From JAGSOU01 sp049974865 (GTDB lineage: Bacteria; Pseudomonadota; Alphaproteobacteria; Rhodobacterales; Rhodobacteraceae), in the NCBI GenBank assembly GCA_049974865.1, contig JBNGCX010000010.1:1-64000 (forward strand): DNA of 64,000 nt. Reading direction: 5' to 3'. Positions within the stretch are counted from its first letter, which is position 1. Each line of letters opens with the position of its first letter. Position numbers and translations under genes: made by a program. Below are positions 7,400-15,117 of this stretch, one piece after another. Under the pieces are notes generated by a model. It was not told the DNA's origin and did not search any database. It worked only from the letters and a program-made list of their open reading frames with translations.

Positions 7400-7626
7400 G
7401 GCTCTCCTCTCGCCTGACCGCGCAAACAGGGTAACTGGTTCTCCCTTCCCGATCCAGTCCGGCATCCGAGGCGGCTGGTCCAGTTCCGACACTGGCTGGG
7501 TCCCTGCAAGGCGGGCATTCTGGGGCCCGGATCGCGGCTGCGTTCTGTTCCCGGGTGATTCAACCGGGACGCCAGGGCCGTCATACGGCCACCAGCGCAC
7601 GAGAATTGCAATTGGGAGAAATAGTT

Positions 7627-9066
7627 ATGACAATTGAACTCAGAGGCCTCAACGGCTCAACCAAGCGGATCGAACCAGAGGCTCGCGAAGCGCTCGAGGC
7701 CGAGTTGAGAGGGTCCACGGTAATCGCCGGCGAGCCGGGCTATGACGAGGCGCGCACGGTGTGGAACGGCATGGTCGAGAAATCCCCGGGGCTCGTGGTG
7801 CGCGCGATGGGGACGGGCGACATCCGTTCCGCCGTCGGATTCGCCCGTGACAACGGCGTCGAGATCTCCGTTCGCGGCGGCGGCCACCAGATCGCCGGCC
7901 TTGCCGTGGGCGACGGGTCGCTTTTGCTCGATCTGTCGCAGATGCGATCGGTCTTCGTCGATCCGAAGGCCCGAACCGCGCGCGTCGAGCCCGGCGCCCT
8001 GTTGAGCGATGTGGACCGGGAAACGCAGGTGCACGGCCTTGCCGTCCCGGTGGGTGTCAACTCGACCACCGGGATCGCCGGCTTGACGCTCGGGGGCGGT
8101 TTCGGCTGGATCACCCGGAAATATGGCATGACAATCGACAACCTGGTTTCCGCCGACGTGGTCACGGCAGACGCACGCATTCTGAGGGCGAGCGAGCGGG
8201 AAAACCCGGACCTGTACTGGGCGATCCGGGGCGGCGGCGGCAATTTCGGCGTCGTGTCGTCCTTCGAGTTCCGGCTGCACCCGGTCGGCCCCGAAGTGCT
8301 GTCCGGCCTTGTCGTGCATCCGCTCGGGGACGCGGCGGCGCTGCTTCCCGAGTTTCGCGCGATATGCGACGAGGCCCGGGACGAACTGACGGTCTGGGCG
8401 GTCCTGCGCAAGGCCCCGCCGCTGCCGTTCCTTCCCGAGCAATGGCATGGCCGCGAGGTGCTGATCTTCGCCGCCTGCTTCGCGGGGGACATGGCCGAGG
8501 GGGAAGCCGCGCTGGAACGGCTGCGCGGCCTCGGATCGCCGATCGCCGACGTGATCGGCCCACATCCCTTCACCGGCTGGCAGGCGGCTTTCGATCCGCT
8601 TCTTGCCGCGGGCGAGCGGAATTACTGGAAGAGCCATGATTTCACGCAACTCACCGACAGGACCATCGACGAGATCCTCTCTTCCGTTGCGACGCTTCCC
8701 GACCCTCAATGCGAGGTCTTCATCGCCCATGTCGGCGGGGCTATGGCCCGTGTCCCGGGCGACGCGACTGCCTTTCCGCAACGGCGGGCGCATTTCACCA
8801 TGAACGTGCACACCCGGTGGAGCGACCCTGCCAAAGATGGGGAGTGCATCGGCTGGGCACGGGACCTGTTCGAAAGGACCGCGGCGGATGCCACGGGCAG
8901 CGTGTATGTCAATTTCATGCCCGACGACGAGCATGGCCGGCTCGGGGGAGCGTATGGCGCGAACCTGCCTCGCCTGCGCGAGATCAAGGCGCGATACGAC
9001 CCTGACAACCTGTTCCGCGCAAACCACAACATCCAGCCCGCCGAGGCCCTGGAGCCAGCGAAGTAA
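7627..9066 (+). CDS. FAD-linked oxidase, BBE-like, monocovalent type
   Basis: A 479-residue PCMH-type flavoprotein. The FAD domain has RGGGH (residues 83-87) with His87 as the expected 8-alpha-histidyl attachment site, then GLTLGGGFG (152-160) and AIRGGGGNFGVV; the C-terminal BBE segment YDPDNLFRANHNI closes the protein. At the place where bicovalent members have the second attachment Cys, this protein has Asn145, so FAD is probably held through His only. The reaction is an oxidation with oxygen as acceptor; the substrate cannot be read from sequence. The start at 7627 has GGGAG upstream. The divergent HxlR-type gene is the likely regulator. It is not a close paralogue of the similar gene at 13537. 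Confidence 0.85.
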   Translation: MTIELRGLNGSTKRIEPEAREALEAELRGSTVIAGEPGYDEARTVWNGMVEKSPGLVVRAMGTGDIRSAVGFARDNGVEISVRGGGHQIAGLAVGDGSLLLDLSQMRSVFVDPKARTARVEPGALLSDVDRETQVHGLAVPVGVNSTTGIAGLTLGGGFGWITRKYGMTIDNLVSADVVTADARILRASERENPDLYWAIRGGGGNFGVVSSFEFRLHPVGPEVLSGLVVHPLGDAAALLPEFRAICDEARDELTVWAVLRKAPPLPFLPEQWHGREVLIFAACFAGDMAEGEAALERLRGLGSPIADVIGPHPFTGWQAAFDPLLAAGERNYWKSHDFTQLTDRTIDEILSSVATLPDPQCEVFIAHVGGAMARVPGDATAFPQRRAHFTMNVHTRWSDPAKDGECIGWARDLFERTAADATGSVYVNFMPDDEHGRLGGAYGANLPRLREIKARYDPDNLFRANHNIQPAEALEPAK

Positions 9067-9205
9067 GGGGTCGTTTGCGACCGCCTTGCCGTTTGCCTCG
9101 CGCAACGGACGATGGTCCACATCGGCGGTCCGACAACTGGCCCGGCCGGCAAAGGGGCACAGGCGGTTTCTCGCCGCGCGGCGCATCGCTGATGGCCGGG
9201 CAGCT

Positions 9206-9643
9206 TCAGACCACGAGCACGGGCTGCTTGGCCAGCCCCGTCACCTTGTGCGAAACGCTGCCCAGCAGGTACTCCTCGATCGACCCCATGCCGCGGCTGC
9301 CGATGACGATCAGGTCATGCTCGTGCTCGCCGGCGAACTTGACGATCGTGCGCGCCGCCGGCCCCGACTTGACGAAGGCGCGGGGACTCTCGATCCCGTT
9401 CTCCCGGGCCAGGGCCTTGGCCTGCTCGGCCACCTCGCGGGCATGCCCCCGCATGATGTCGTCGAGATTTCCGGGTTCCGAGGGCCGCACCATCGAGAAC
9501 GACGCCTCGAGCATGGAGTGGTGCCGATAGACGGTCAGGATGGTCAGCGCCGCGCCAAGTTCCAGTGCCAGTTCGCAGGCCACGCGCAGCGCGTTCTGCG
9601 CCCCCTGGGATCCGTCAAAGGGCACCAGGATGGATTTGAACAT
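9206..9643 (-). CDS. universal stress protein, TeaD-like position
   Basis: A 145-residue single UspA domain: ILVPFDGSQGAQNAL at the start and the ATP-binding motif G-x2-G-x9-G-S in GSRGMGSIEEYLLGSVS near the end. It should bind ATP and form a dimer in the cytoplasm. It is the last gene of the TRAP operon, 41 nt after dctM. The same arrangement occurs in the ectoine TRAP system TeaABC, where the Usp protein TeaD lowers transport, so a regulatory role on this transporter is a fair inference. The start at 9643 has GGAG upstream; the open frame extends 15 codons further without a site. Confidence 0.88.
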   Translation of the reverse strand: MFKSILVPFDGSQGAQNALRVACELALELGAALTILTVYRHHSMLEASFSMVRPSEPGNLDDIMRGHAREVAEQAKALARENGIESPRAFVKSGPAARTIVKFAGEHEHDLIVIGSRGMGSIEEYLLGSVSHKVTGLAKQPVLVV

Positions 9644-9684
9644 GCAGTCTCCTTTCTCGGGCCCCGCCCGAACCGGGCAGGCCG

Positions 9685-10971
9685 TCACTTGGCGAAGGCC
9701 AGGTCACGCAGGAACAGCGCGATCTGCGGGAAGAAGATCAGCGCCAGCGAAACGGACAGAAGGATCAGGATGAAGGGGGGCGTGCCGCGGATCACCTCGA
9801 CATAGGGCCGCTTGAACACGGCGATGGCGGTGAAGATGTCGCATCCGAAGGGCGGCGTGGCCGAGCCGATGGCCACCTGCAGGGTGATCACCGTGCCCAC
9901 CAGGACCGGGTCGAGGCCGACGCTGTCCACGACCGGCGCGAAGATCGGCACCAGGACGAGGATCACCACAATCGGGTCGACGAACATGCACCCGATGAAG
10001 AAGGCGATGGAGATCACGAACAGGACGCCGATCTGCCCCATCTCGTCGATCCCGATGCCCGACAGGATCTGCTGCGGGATCTGGGCGAAGGAGATCACCC
10101 AGGAGAACGCCGCCCCTGCCGCCACCAGGATGAAGACCACGGCGGTGATCAGCCCCGTGGACTTGGCGGTGTCGTAGACCCCCCGCAGGTCCATTTCGCG
10201 GAAGACCACCAGTTCAAGCACCAGCGCATAGAGAACGCAGGCGGCCGCGGCCTCGGTGGGGCTGAAGATCCCGCCGTAGATGCCGCCGATGATGATCACC
10301 GGGAATCCCAGCGGCCAGAGCGCCTTGCGCAGCGCCCGCAGCCGCTCTGCCCAGGTACTCTTTTCCTCGGTGGGGACGCCGGCGCGCACGGCATAGACCC
10401 AGGAGTAGATCGAGAAGAGCAGCAGGATGAGCAGCCCCGGACCGACCCCGGCGATGAACAGCTCGGCGATCGAGGTGTTGGAGACGACCCCGTAGATGAT
10501 CATCCCGATCGACGGTGGAATCAGGAAGGCGATGTCCGAGGCGTTGACGATCAGCGCCAGGATGAAACTGTCGGAATAGCCGGCCTTCTGCATGCGCGGG
10601 CGCAACGGCGAGCCGATCGCCACCACGGTGGCCTGGGTCGAGCCCGACACGGCGCCGAACATGGTGCAGGCCGCCGCGGTGGAGACCGCCAGCCCGCCGC
10701 GCATGTGCCCGACGAAGGCCATGACCAGGTCGATCAGCCGGTTGGCGGACTGGCCGCGTGTCATGATGTCGGCGGCGAAGATGAACATCGGCACGGCGAT
10801 CAGCGATGCCGGCCGGATCCCGGCCATCATCTGCTGGATCATGGTCTCCAGCTGGCCCATGCCTCCGAACAGGGAATAGAACCCCACGAAGGCGCCGACG
10901 ATCAGCGGGATCATCATCGGGAAGCCCAGCAGCAGCAGCACGACCATCAAGGAGAAAATGGTGAAAGCCAT
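9685..10971 (-). CDS. TRAP transporter large permease (DctM family)
   Basis: A 428-residue integral membrane protein of the ion-transporter superfamily with about a dozen membrane spans. Typical DctM features are the N-terminal LLGFPMMIPLIVGAFVG, RGQSANRLIDL, VSGSTQATVVAIGSPLRPRM, the NASDIAFLIPPSIGMIIYG re-entrant region and IALFLRDLAF at the end. It forms the sodium-driven channel of a tripartite organic-anion uptake system with the DctQ and DctP proteins upstream; 3 nt separate it from dctQ. The substrate is unknown. Confidence 0.92.
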   Translation of the reverse strand: MAFTIFSLMVVLLLLGFPMMIPLIVGAFVGFYSLFGGMGQLETMIQQMMAGIRPASLIAVPMFIFAADIMTRGQSANRLIDLVMAFVGHMRGGLAVSTAAACTMFGAVSGSTQATVVAIGSPLRPRMQKAGYSDSFILALIVNASDIAFLIPPSIGMIIYGVVSNTSIAELFIAGVGPGLLILLLFSIYSWVYAVRAGVPTEEKSTWAERLRALRKALWPLGFPVIIIGGIYGGIFSPTEAAAACVLYALVLELVVFREMDLRGVYDTAKSTGLITAVVFILVAAGAAFSWVISFAQIPQQILSGIGIDEMGQIGVLFVISIAFFIGCMFVDPIVVILVLVPIFAPVVDSVGLDPVLVGTVITLQVAIGSATPPFGCDIFTAIAVFKRPYVEVIRGTPPFILILLSVSLALIFFPQIALFLRDLAFAK

Positions 10972-10974
10972 TCG

Positions 10975-11619
10975 TCAGACCTCCATCTCGTCCTGCTCAT
11001 ACCCCTCAAGCACCGCGGTCGAGAGGTAAATGTCCTTTTCCAGCAGGTTCTTGATCGTGGTCAGCAGGTATTGCGCCCCGGTCATGAAAAACCCCACCGG
11101 GACCCAGATCAGGGTGATCCAGACCGGGATCTGCAGCGACGGAAGCACGCGGCCGCGCCCGGCCTGCGTCACGATGTAGTTAACGGCGTAATAACACAGG
11201 CCGAACATGAAGACCGCCGTGACCAGGGTGATGGCGATCATCAGGGGCTTGCGCAGCGATGCCGGCAGGGCGTCGTAGATGGCCGACATGCGAATATGCC
11301 GTCCCTGGCGGGCAGCATAGCTGATGCCAGCGAAGGTGATCAGGATAATCAGGATCCGGTTGAGTTCTTCGGAGAAGAAGATCGAGCTCTGAAAGACGAA
11401 ACGCCCGATGACATTGGCGATGGTATTGGCGGCCATCAGCAGGACCCCGGCGGCCAGCATGACCGACTCGATACGGGAAATCAGCGTGTCGATCGTTCCG
11501 AAAATGCCCGGCAGGCCGGAAACATAGGCCACTTCGGGCGCGTCATCGGCTGACGTCGTATCGGTTTGCGATCGCAGTTGCGACTGATGCGGCCCGGACG
11601 GCGGTTTTGTGTCTTGCAA
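10975..11619 (-). CDS. TRAP transporter small permease (DctQ family)
   Basis: A 214-residue membrane protein with four predicted spans after an unusually long polar N-terminus of about 45 residues. Family marks are the FSEELNRILIILITFAGISYAARQGRHIRM segment and a final IWVPVGFFMTGAQYLL span. It links the binding protein to the DctM channel. No ATG lies near the start of the frame; TTG at 11619 with GGGG upstream is the best candidate, a weak start that fits lower expression than the binding protein. Confidence 0.85.
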   Translation of the reverse strand: MQDTKPPSGPHQSQLRSQTDTTSADDAPEVAYVSGLPGIFGTIDTLISRIESVMLAAGVLLMAANTIANVIGRFVFQSSIFFSEELNRILIILITFAGISYAARQGRHIRMSAIYDALPASLRKPLMIAITLVTAVFMFGLCYYAVNYIVTQAGRGRVLPSLQIPVWITLIWVPVGFFMTGAQYLLTTIKNLLEKDIYLSTAVLEGYEQDEMEV

Positions 11620-11658
11620 GTTCCCGACCCCTGAAAAGGTTGAACGAAAAGCGATGGC

Positions 11659-11681
11659 CCGGGGCGCGCAGGGCGCCCCGG
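11659..11681 (-). terminator. intercistronic stem-loop between dctP and dctQ
   Basis: A perfect 9-bp stem CCGGGGCGC / GCGCCCCGG with a 5-nt loop lies 12 nt after the dctP stop. There is no strong T-run directly after it on the minus strand. It looks like a partial terminator or mRNA-stabilising hairpin that lets binding protein be made in excess over permease. Confidence 0.6.
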
Positions 11682-11693
11682 AACGATCCGCAC

Positions 11694-12707
11694 CTATTCC
11701 ACGGCCGCGAGGTCGGCCTTCATCTGCTCAAGCACCTTCGCGCCACTTTCCCCGGTCATTTCCAGGAAGGTCGCTTCCACCTCCGCGGCAGCCTCCATGA
11801 AAGGCTTGCGCTGCTCGTCGGTAAGCACGGTGACGGTCATCTCGGGCTTGGCCTCCTTGATCTTGTCGATCGAAGCCTGGGTCAGGCCCTTCTGGTAGTC
11901 GATGATCTCCTCGAAGGCGGCGTCGATCGCATCCCGGACCACCTTCTGGTCCTCTTCCGAGAGACCGTCGAAGAAATCCTTGTTGGCCATGACCGCGGTG
12001 GTGAAATTGTTGTGGCCGGCCATGGTGATGTAGTCGGTCACCTCGTACATCTTGGTGCTCTCGATGAAGAACATCGGGTTTTCCTGGCCCTGGATGATGT
12101 TGGTCTGCAGCGCGCCGTAGACCTCGCCCCAGGGCAGCGGGGTGGGCGTGGCCCCGAAGGCCTTGTAGCTTTCCACCAGCAGCGGGTTGGTCATGACCCG
12201 GAACTTCACCTCGTCGAGATCCGCGGGGCCGCTGACGGGCTCCTTGGTGGTCATGGCCACCTCGCCCTCGGGGAACATGGTCAGCAGTTCCAGCCCCTGC
12301 TCGGCATACAGTTCGGGGAACATCTCGTTGATGGCTTTCGAGGTTCTGAAGAACTTGCCCAGTTTCTCGGTGTCTTGCGGCAGCAGGTAGGGGACGAAGA
12401 ACACCTGCGCCTCGGGAATCAGCGAGCCGGTGAAGCCGGGGCTCTGATCGACGAATTGCAGGATGCCGGCCTGGGCCTGCTCCATGATGTCGGCGCTTTC
12501 ACCCAGCGTGCCGTAGGGGAAAAGTTGGATCTGGTGATCGGAATTGGCCTCGACCTCTTCCTTGAACTTCTGTGCGAAGACGCCCTGAACTTCGTTGATC
12601 GCCTCCTCGAACGCGTAGCGCCAAGTGTCGGCCTGGGCCGCGCTCATGCCGGCGAGACTCACCGCCAGCGCCGAGGCTGCCACTTTCAGGGTTTTAAGAG
12701 ATTTCAT
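11694..12707 (-). CDS. TRAP transporter substrate-binding protein (DctP family)
   Basis: A 337-residue periplasmic solute receptor. Residues 1-26 are a Sec signal peptide ending AQA; the mature part has the DctP fold with ELYAEQGLELLTMFPEGE, the PADLDEVKFRVMTNPLLVESYKAFGATPTPLPWGEVYGALQTNIIQGQENP block (the Arg of FRV should clamp the substrate carboxylate) and LSEEDQKVVRDA. It delivers an organic acid to the DctQM channel. It is first in the operon dctP-dctQ-dctM-usp. A 19-bp dyad at 12759-12777 in the upstream gap could be its operator. Confidence 0.9.
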   Translation of the reverse strand: MKSLKTLKVAASALAVSLAGMSAAQADTWRYAFEEAINEVQGVFAQKFKEEVEANSDHQIQLFPYGTLGESADIMEQAQAGILQFVDQSPGFTGSLIPEAQVFFVPYLLPQDTEKLGKFFRTSKAINEMFPELYAEQGLELLTMFPEGEVAMTTKEPVSGPADLDEVKFRVMTNPLLVESYKAFGATPTPLPWGEVYGALQTNIIQGQENPMFFIESTKMYEVTDYITMAGHNNFTTAVMANKDFFDGLSEEDQKVVRDAIDAAFEEIIDYQKGLTQASIDKIKEAKPEMTVTVLTDEQRKPFMEAAAEVEATFLEMTGESGAKVLEQMKADLAAVE

Positions 12708-13536
12708 AGTCGTCTCCTCTTCTGGTCCAACAATCGATACCTGCAGCCACAGACGCGCTTGCGCTGAATCTGCGCAACGTCTCGGGTCAAACGGATTTGT
12801 TTTTCACGCGCGGCTTCGCAGATGAATCTACGCCACGCTGAATTTGGGGAAGGGCCACGGCATGGGAACCTGCGATATTCCAGCCCCTCTTATGGGACAA
12901 ACGGTCGCAATTGGCCGTTTCCGTGTCAAGTCTCTTGCCGATGCCAAAACAATTCTTGAAAACCAATGCGTTACCGGAGCCCAGCCGCAACTGGGCGTTT
13001 GATTCCGCAGCTCAGACGACCCCGGCGTGGCTCTGATTGGCGAGTTTCTGCCCGATATTTTGGACAGTTTCCAGCGGAGCCGAAACGTCCTTTTGGCAGG
13101 TCGAGGCAGGCTTTGGAACAGGTGGGCCGCACTCGGGATTTCGCCGGAACCGAAAGCCGTGGCGATAAGTGATCCTGGGGGTCAAAACAGGCAAACCGCC
13201 CTTTGAAGGCGCCCCACCTGATTACGGCATCGGCGCATGTCGTGATCCGCCCCCGACGAGTTTCGCGCCTACGCACAGCCGAACGGCCGCCGGCGGGCTT
13301 TCAACTTTAGCGACTGCCATCGGCCATGTTTGCACCCCAGTTGGTTTCCCGATATCATTTGCCCGGCGCCATCCCATCCTCCGCCCATTCCAGGGGCAAC
13401 CTCGGCGCCGCGGGTGGGGGACGCAGTGTTAGAGTAGCGTTCCGGGGCCGAATAATTGCCCCCTGTTTCAGTAATTTCCCGTTCTGCCGCGAATCCGGAT
13501 TCCCGGACAGGCTCGATTTTATTGGGGGATTTCATC
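12708..13536. other. gene-free stretch between TRAP operon and second oxidase
   Basis: About 830 bp without a supportable gene on either strand. It must hold the divergent promoters of dctP and the oxidase at 13537. The only ordered element I found is the dyad at 12759-12777. Confidence 0.5.
12759..12777. promoter_or_regulatory. dyad TTGCGC-N7-GCGCAA, candidate operator
   Basis: Perfect 6-bp arms with a 7-bp spacer, 52 bp before the dctP start. Position and size fit a repressor operator. No regulator gene lies beside the TRAP operon, so the binding protein is unknown. Confidence 0.35.
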
Positions 13537-15114
13537 GTGATCTGGTACGACAGCCACGCCCAGCGCCTTCACGTCAACGCCGCCCGCTGGAAAGCCCGCG
13601 CCGCGGATACGCAGCTTCCGCAACGCCTTCCGCCGGAATATGCGGAAGAGCTTCAGAAAAAGATCGTCGGCACGGTCGTCCTGCCCGGCGACCCGGACTA
13701 CGACAAGGATCGGATGCTCTCGAACCCGAGGTTTTCCGCCTTTCCGCAGGTCATCGTTTATTGCGAGGTCGAGACCGATGTCGCCGAATGCCTGCATGTG
13801 GCACGCGCGGTCGGGCTTCCGGTGGTCGTCCGTTCGGGCGGGCACAGCACGGCCGGGTTTTCCTCCCAGGACGGGTTCCTGATCGACGTAAGCCGGATGA
13901 ACGACATGCATGTCGACCCGGATGCCAAGCGCGCCTGGGCCGGGCCGGGCACGAATTTCCGCAAGTTCAATGCCAGGATTCAGGCCTTTGGCCTGCACAC
14001 GCCGGGCGGAGCCTGCCCCGACGTCTGCGTCGGCGGCTACATGCAGGGCGGCGGCTATGGCTTCACCGCGCGCATCTTCGGGATGAACTGCGATCAGGTG
14101 GACGCGCTGCGCCTCATGCTGGCCGATGGGCGCACCGTCTATGCCGACGCCCGGACCAACCCCGATCTCTTCTGGGCCGTGCGCGGCGGCACCGGCAGCA
14201 ATTTCGGGGTCCTGCTGGGCGCGCGCTACCGGCTGCATGAGGGGTGTGACTTCGCCGGGTTCTCGGTTTTCTGGCGAATGGGCTCTGACGCCGAGGCATT
14301 CGAGGCCGCCAATGCGCTTGCCTGGCTGCAGGGGAATTTCATGCGCAGCGGCGCGCCGGACGGCCTGGGCTACCAGATGATCTGGGCCTTCGAAGGGCCC
14401 GAGGGCAGCCCGAAGGAGCCGCTGCTGCTGATGCGCGGCATGTACCGCGGCCCCCGGGCCGAGATGGAGGACGCATTGAAACCGGTCCTTGCCCTGCCGG
14501 GGGCCAGGCTGCAGGCGCTCTACGATCCGCAGCCCTATAGCGACCTGAACCGCATCCTGCTGACCGAACCCTACGAGGTACCGCAATTCCCCAAGGGCAT
14601 GACGCCGATGCCGCCGCCCGAGGCCAAGCTCAGCCGCTATATCTCGCGCCCCATCCCGGCGGAGGGCTGGCAGGAACTCATCCACTATTTCCGGACCAGT
14701 CCAAGCCCCTATACCATCGCCGCGATGGAGGTGTACGGCGGCGCCATCGCCGCGGTCGGCGAGGCCGAGAACGCCTTCCTCCACCGCGATGCGGATTGCG
14801 ACCTCTTCTTCGATGTCTTCTGGCAGACCGAAGAGGAGCGCGAGACCATGGAAACATTCCTCGCCGGCTGGGAGGAGCGGGTCGCGCCGCATTGGAGCGG
14901 CCGCGTCTACCAGAACTACCCCAGCCCCGACAATCCGGACTTCGGCGAGAACTACTGGGGCCCGCGCTATCCCGTGCTGCGCGCGGTCAAGACGAAATAC
15001 GACCCCGGCAACCTCTTCTCCTACCCGCAGAGCATCGCGCCTCTGGACCGGACCGGACGGCCGGGCGGCATCGCCGGGCTGGAAGACCCGGTGCGGTATG
15101 AAAGCGGATCCTGA
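13537..15114 (+). CDS. FAD-linked oxidase, BBE-like, bicovalent type
   Basis: A 525-residue PCMH/BBE flavoprotein. VVVRSGGHS (97-104) supplies His103, and GGACPDVCVGGYMQGGGYG supplies Cys160 at the exact position of the second, 6-S-cysteinyl attachment in berberine bridge enzyme (C-P-x-V-x-x-G-G). Later come AVRGGTGSNFGV and the C-terminal KYDPGNLFSYPQSI. Two covalent links usually mean a high redox potential and an open pocket for bulky substrates; sugars, alkaloid-like or phenolic compounds are all possible. The GTG start at 13537 has GGGGG at a good distance; an upstream ATG at 13456 lacks a site. The cyclase gene starts 3 nt after its stop, so the two are translated together. Confidence 0.85.
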   Translation: MIWYDSHAQRLHVNAARWKARAADTQLPQRLPPEYAEELQKKIVGTVVLPGDPDYDKDRMLSNPRFSAFPQVIVYCEVETDVAECLHVARAVGLPVVVRSGGHSTAGFSSQDGFLIDVSRMNDMHVDPDAKRAWAGPGTNFRKFNARIQAFGLHTPGGACPDVCVGGYMQGGGYGFTARIFGMNCDQVDALRLMLADGRTVYADARTNPDLFWAVRGGTGSNFGVLLGARYRLHEGCDFAGFSVFWRMGSDAEAFEAANALAWLQGNFMRSGAPDGLGYQMIWAFEGPEGSPKEPLLLMRGMYRGPRAEMEDALKPVLALPGARLQALYDPQPYSDLNRILLTEPYEVPQFPKGMTPMPPPEAKLSRYISRPIPAEGWQELIHYFRTSPSPYTIAAMEVYGGAIAAVGEAENAFLHRDADCDLFFDVFWQTEEERETMETFLAGWEERVAPHWSGRVYQNYPSPDNPDFGENYWGPRYPVLRAVKTKYDPGNLFSYPQSIAPLDRTGRPGGIAGLEDPVRYESGS

Positions 15115-15117
15115 CCC

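Noticed and set aside
12966..13276. Short open frames on both strands in the gap before the second oxidase
   Set aside because: No ribosome site, no recognisable motifs and mutual overlap.
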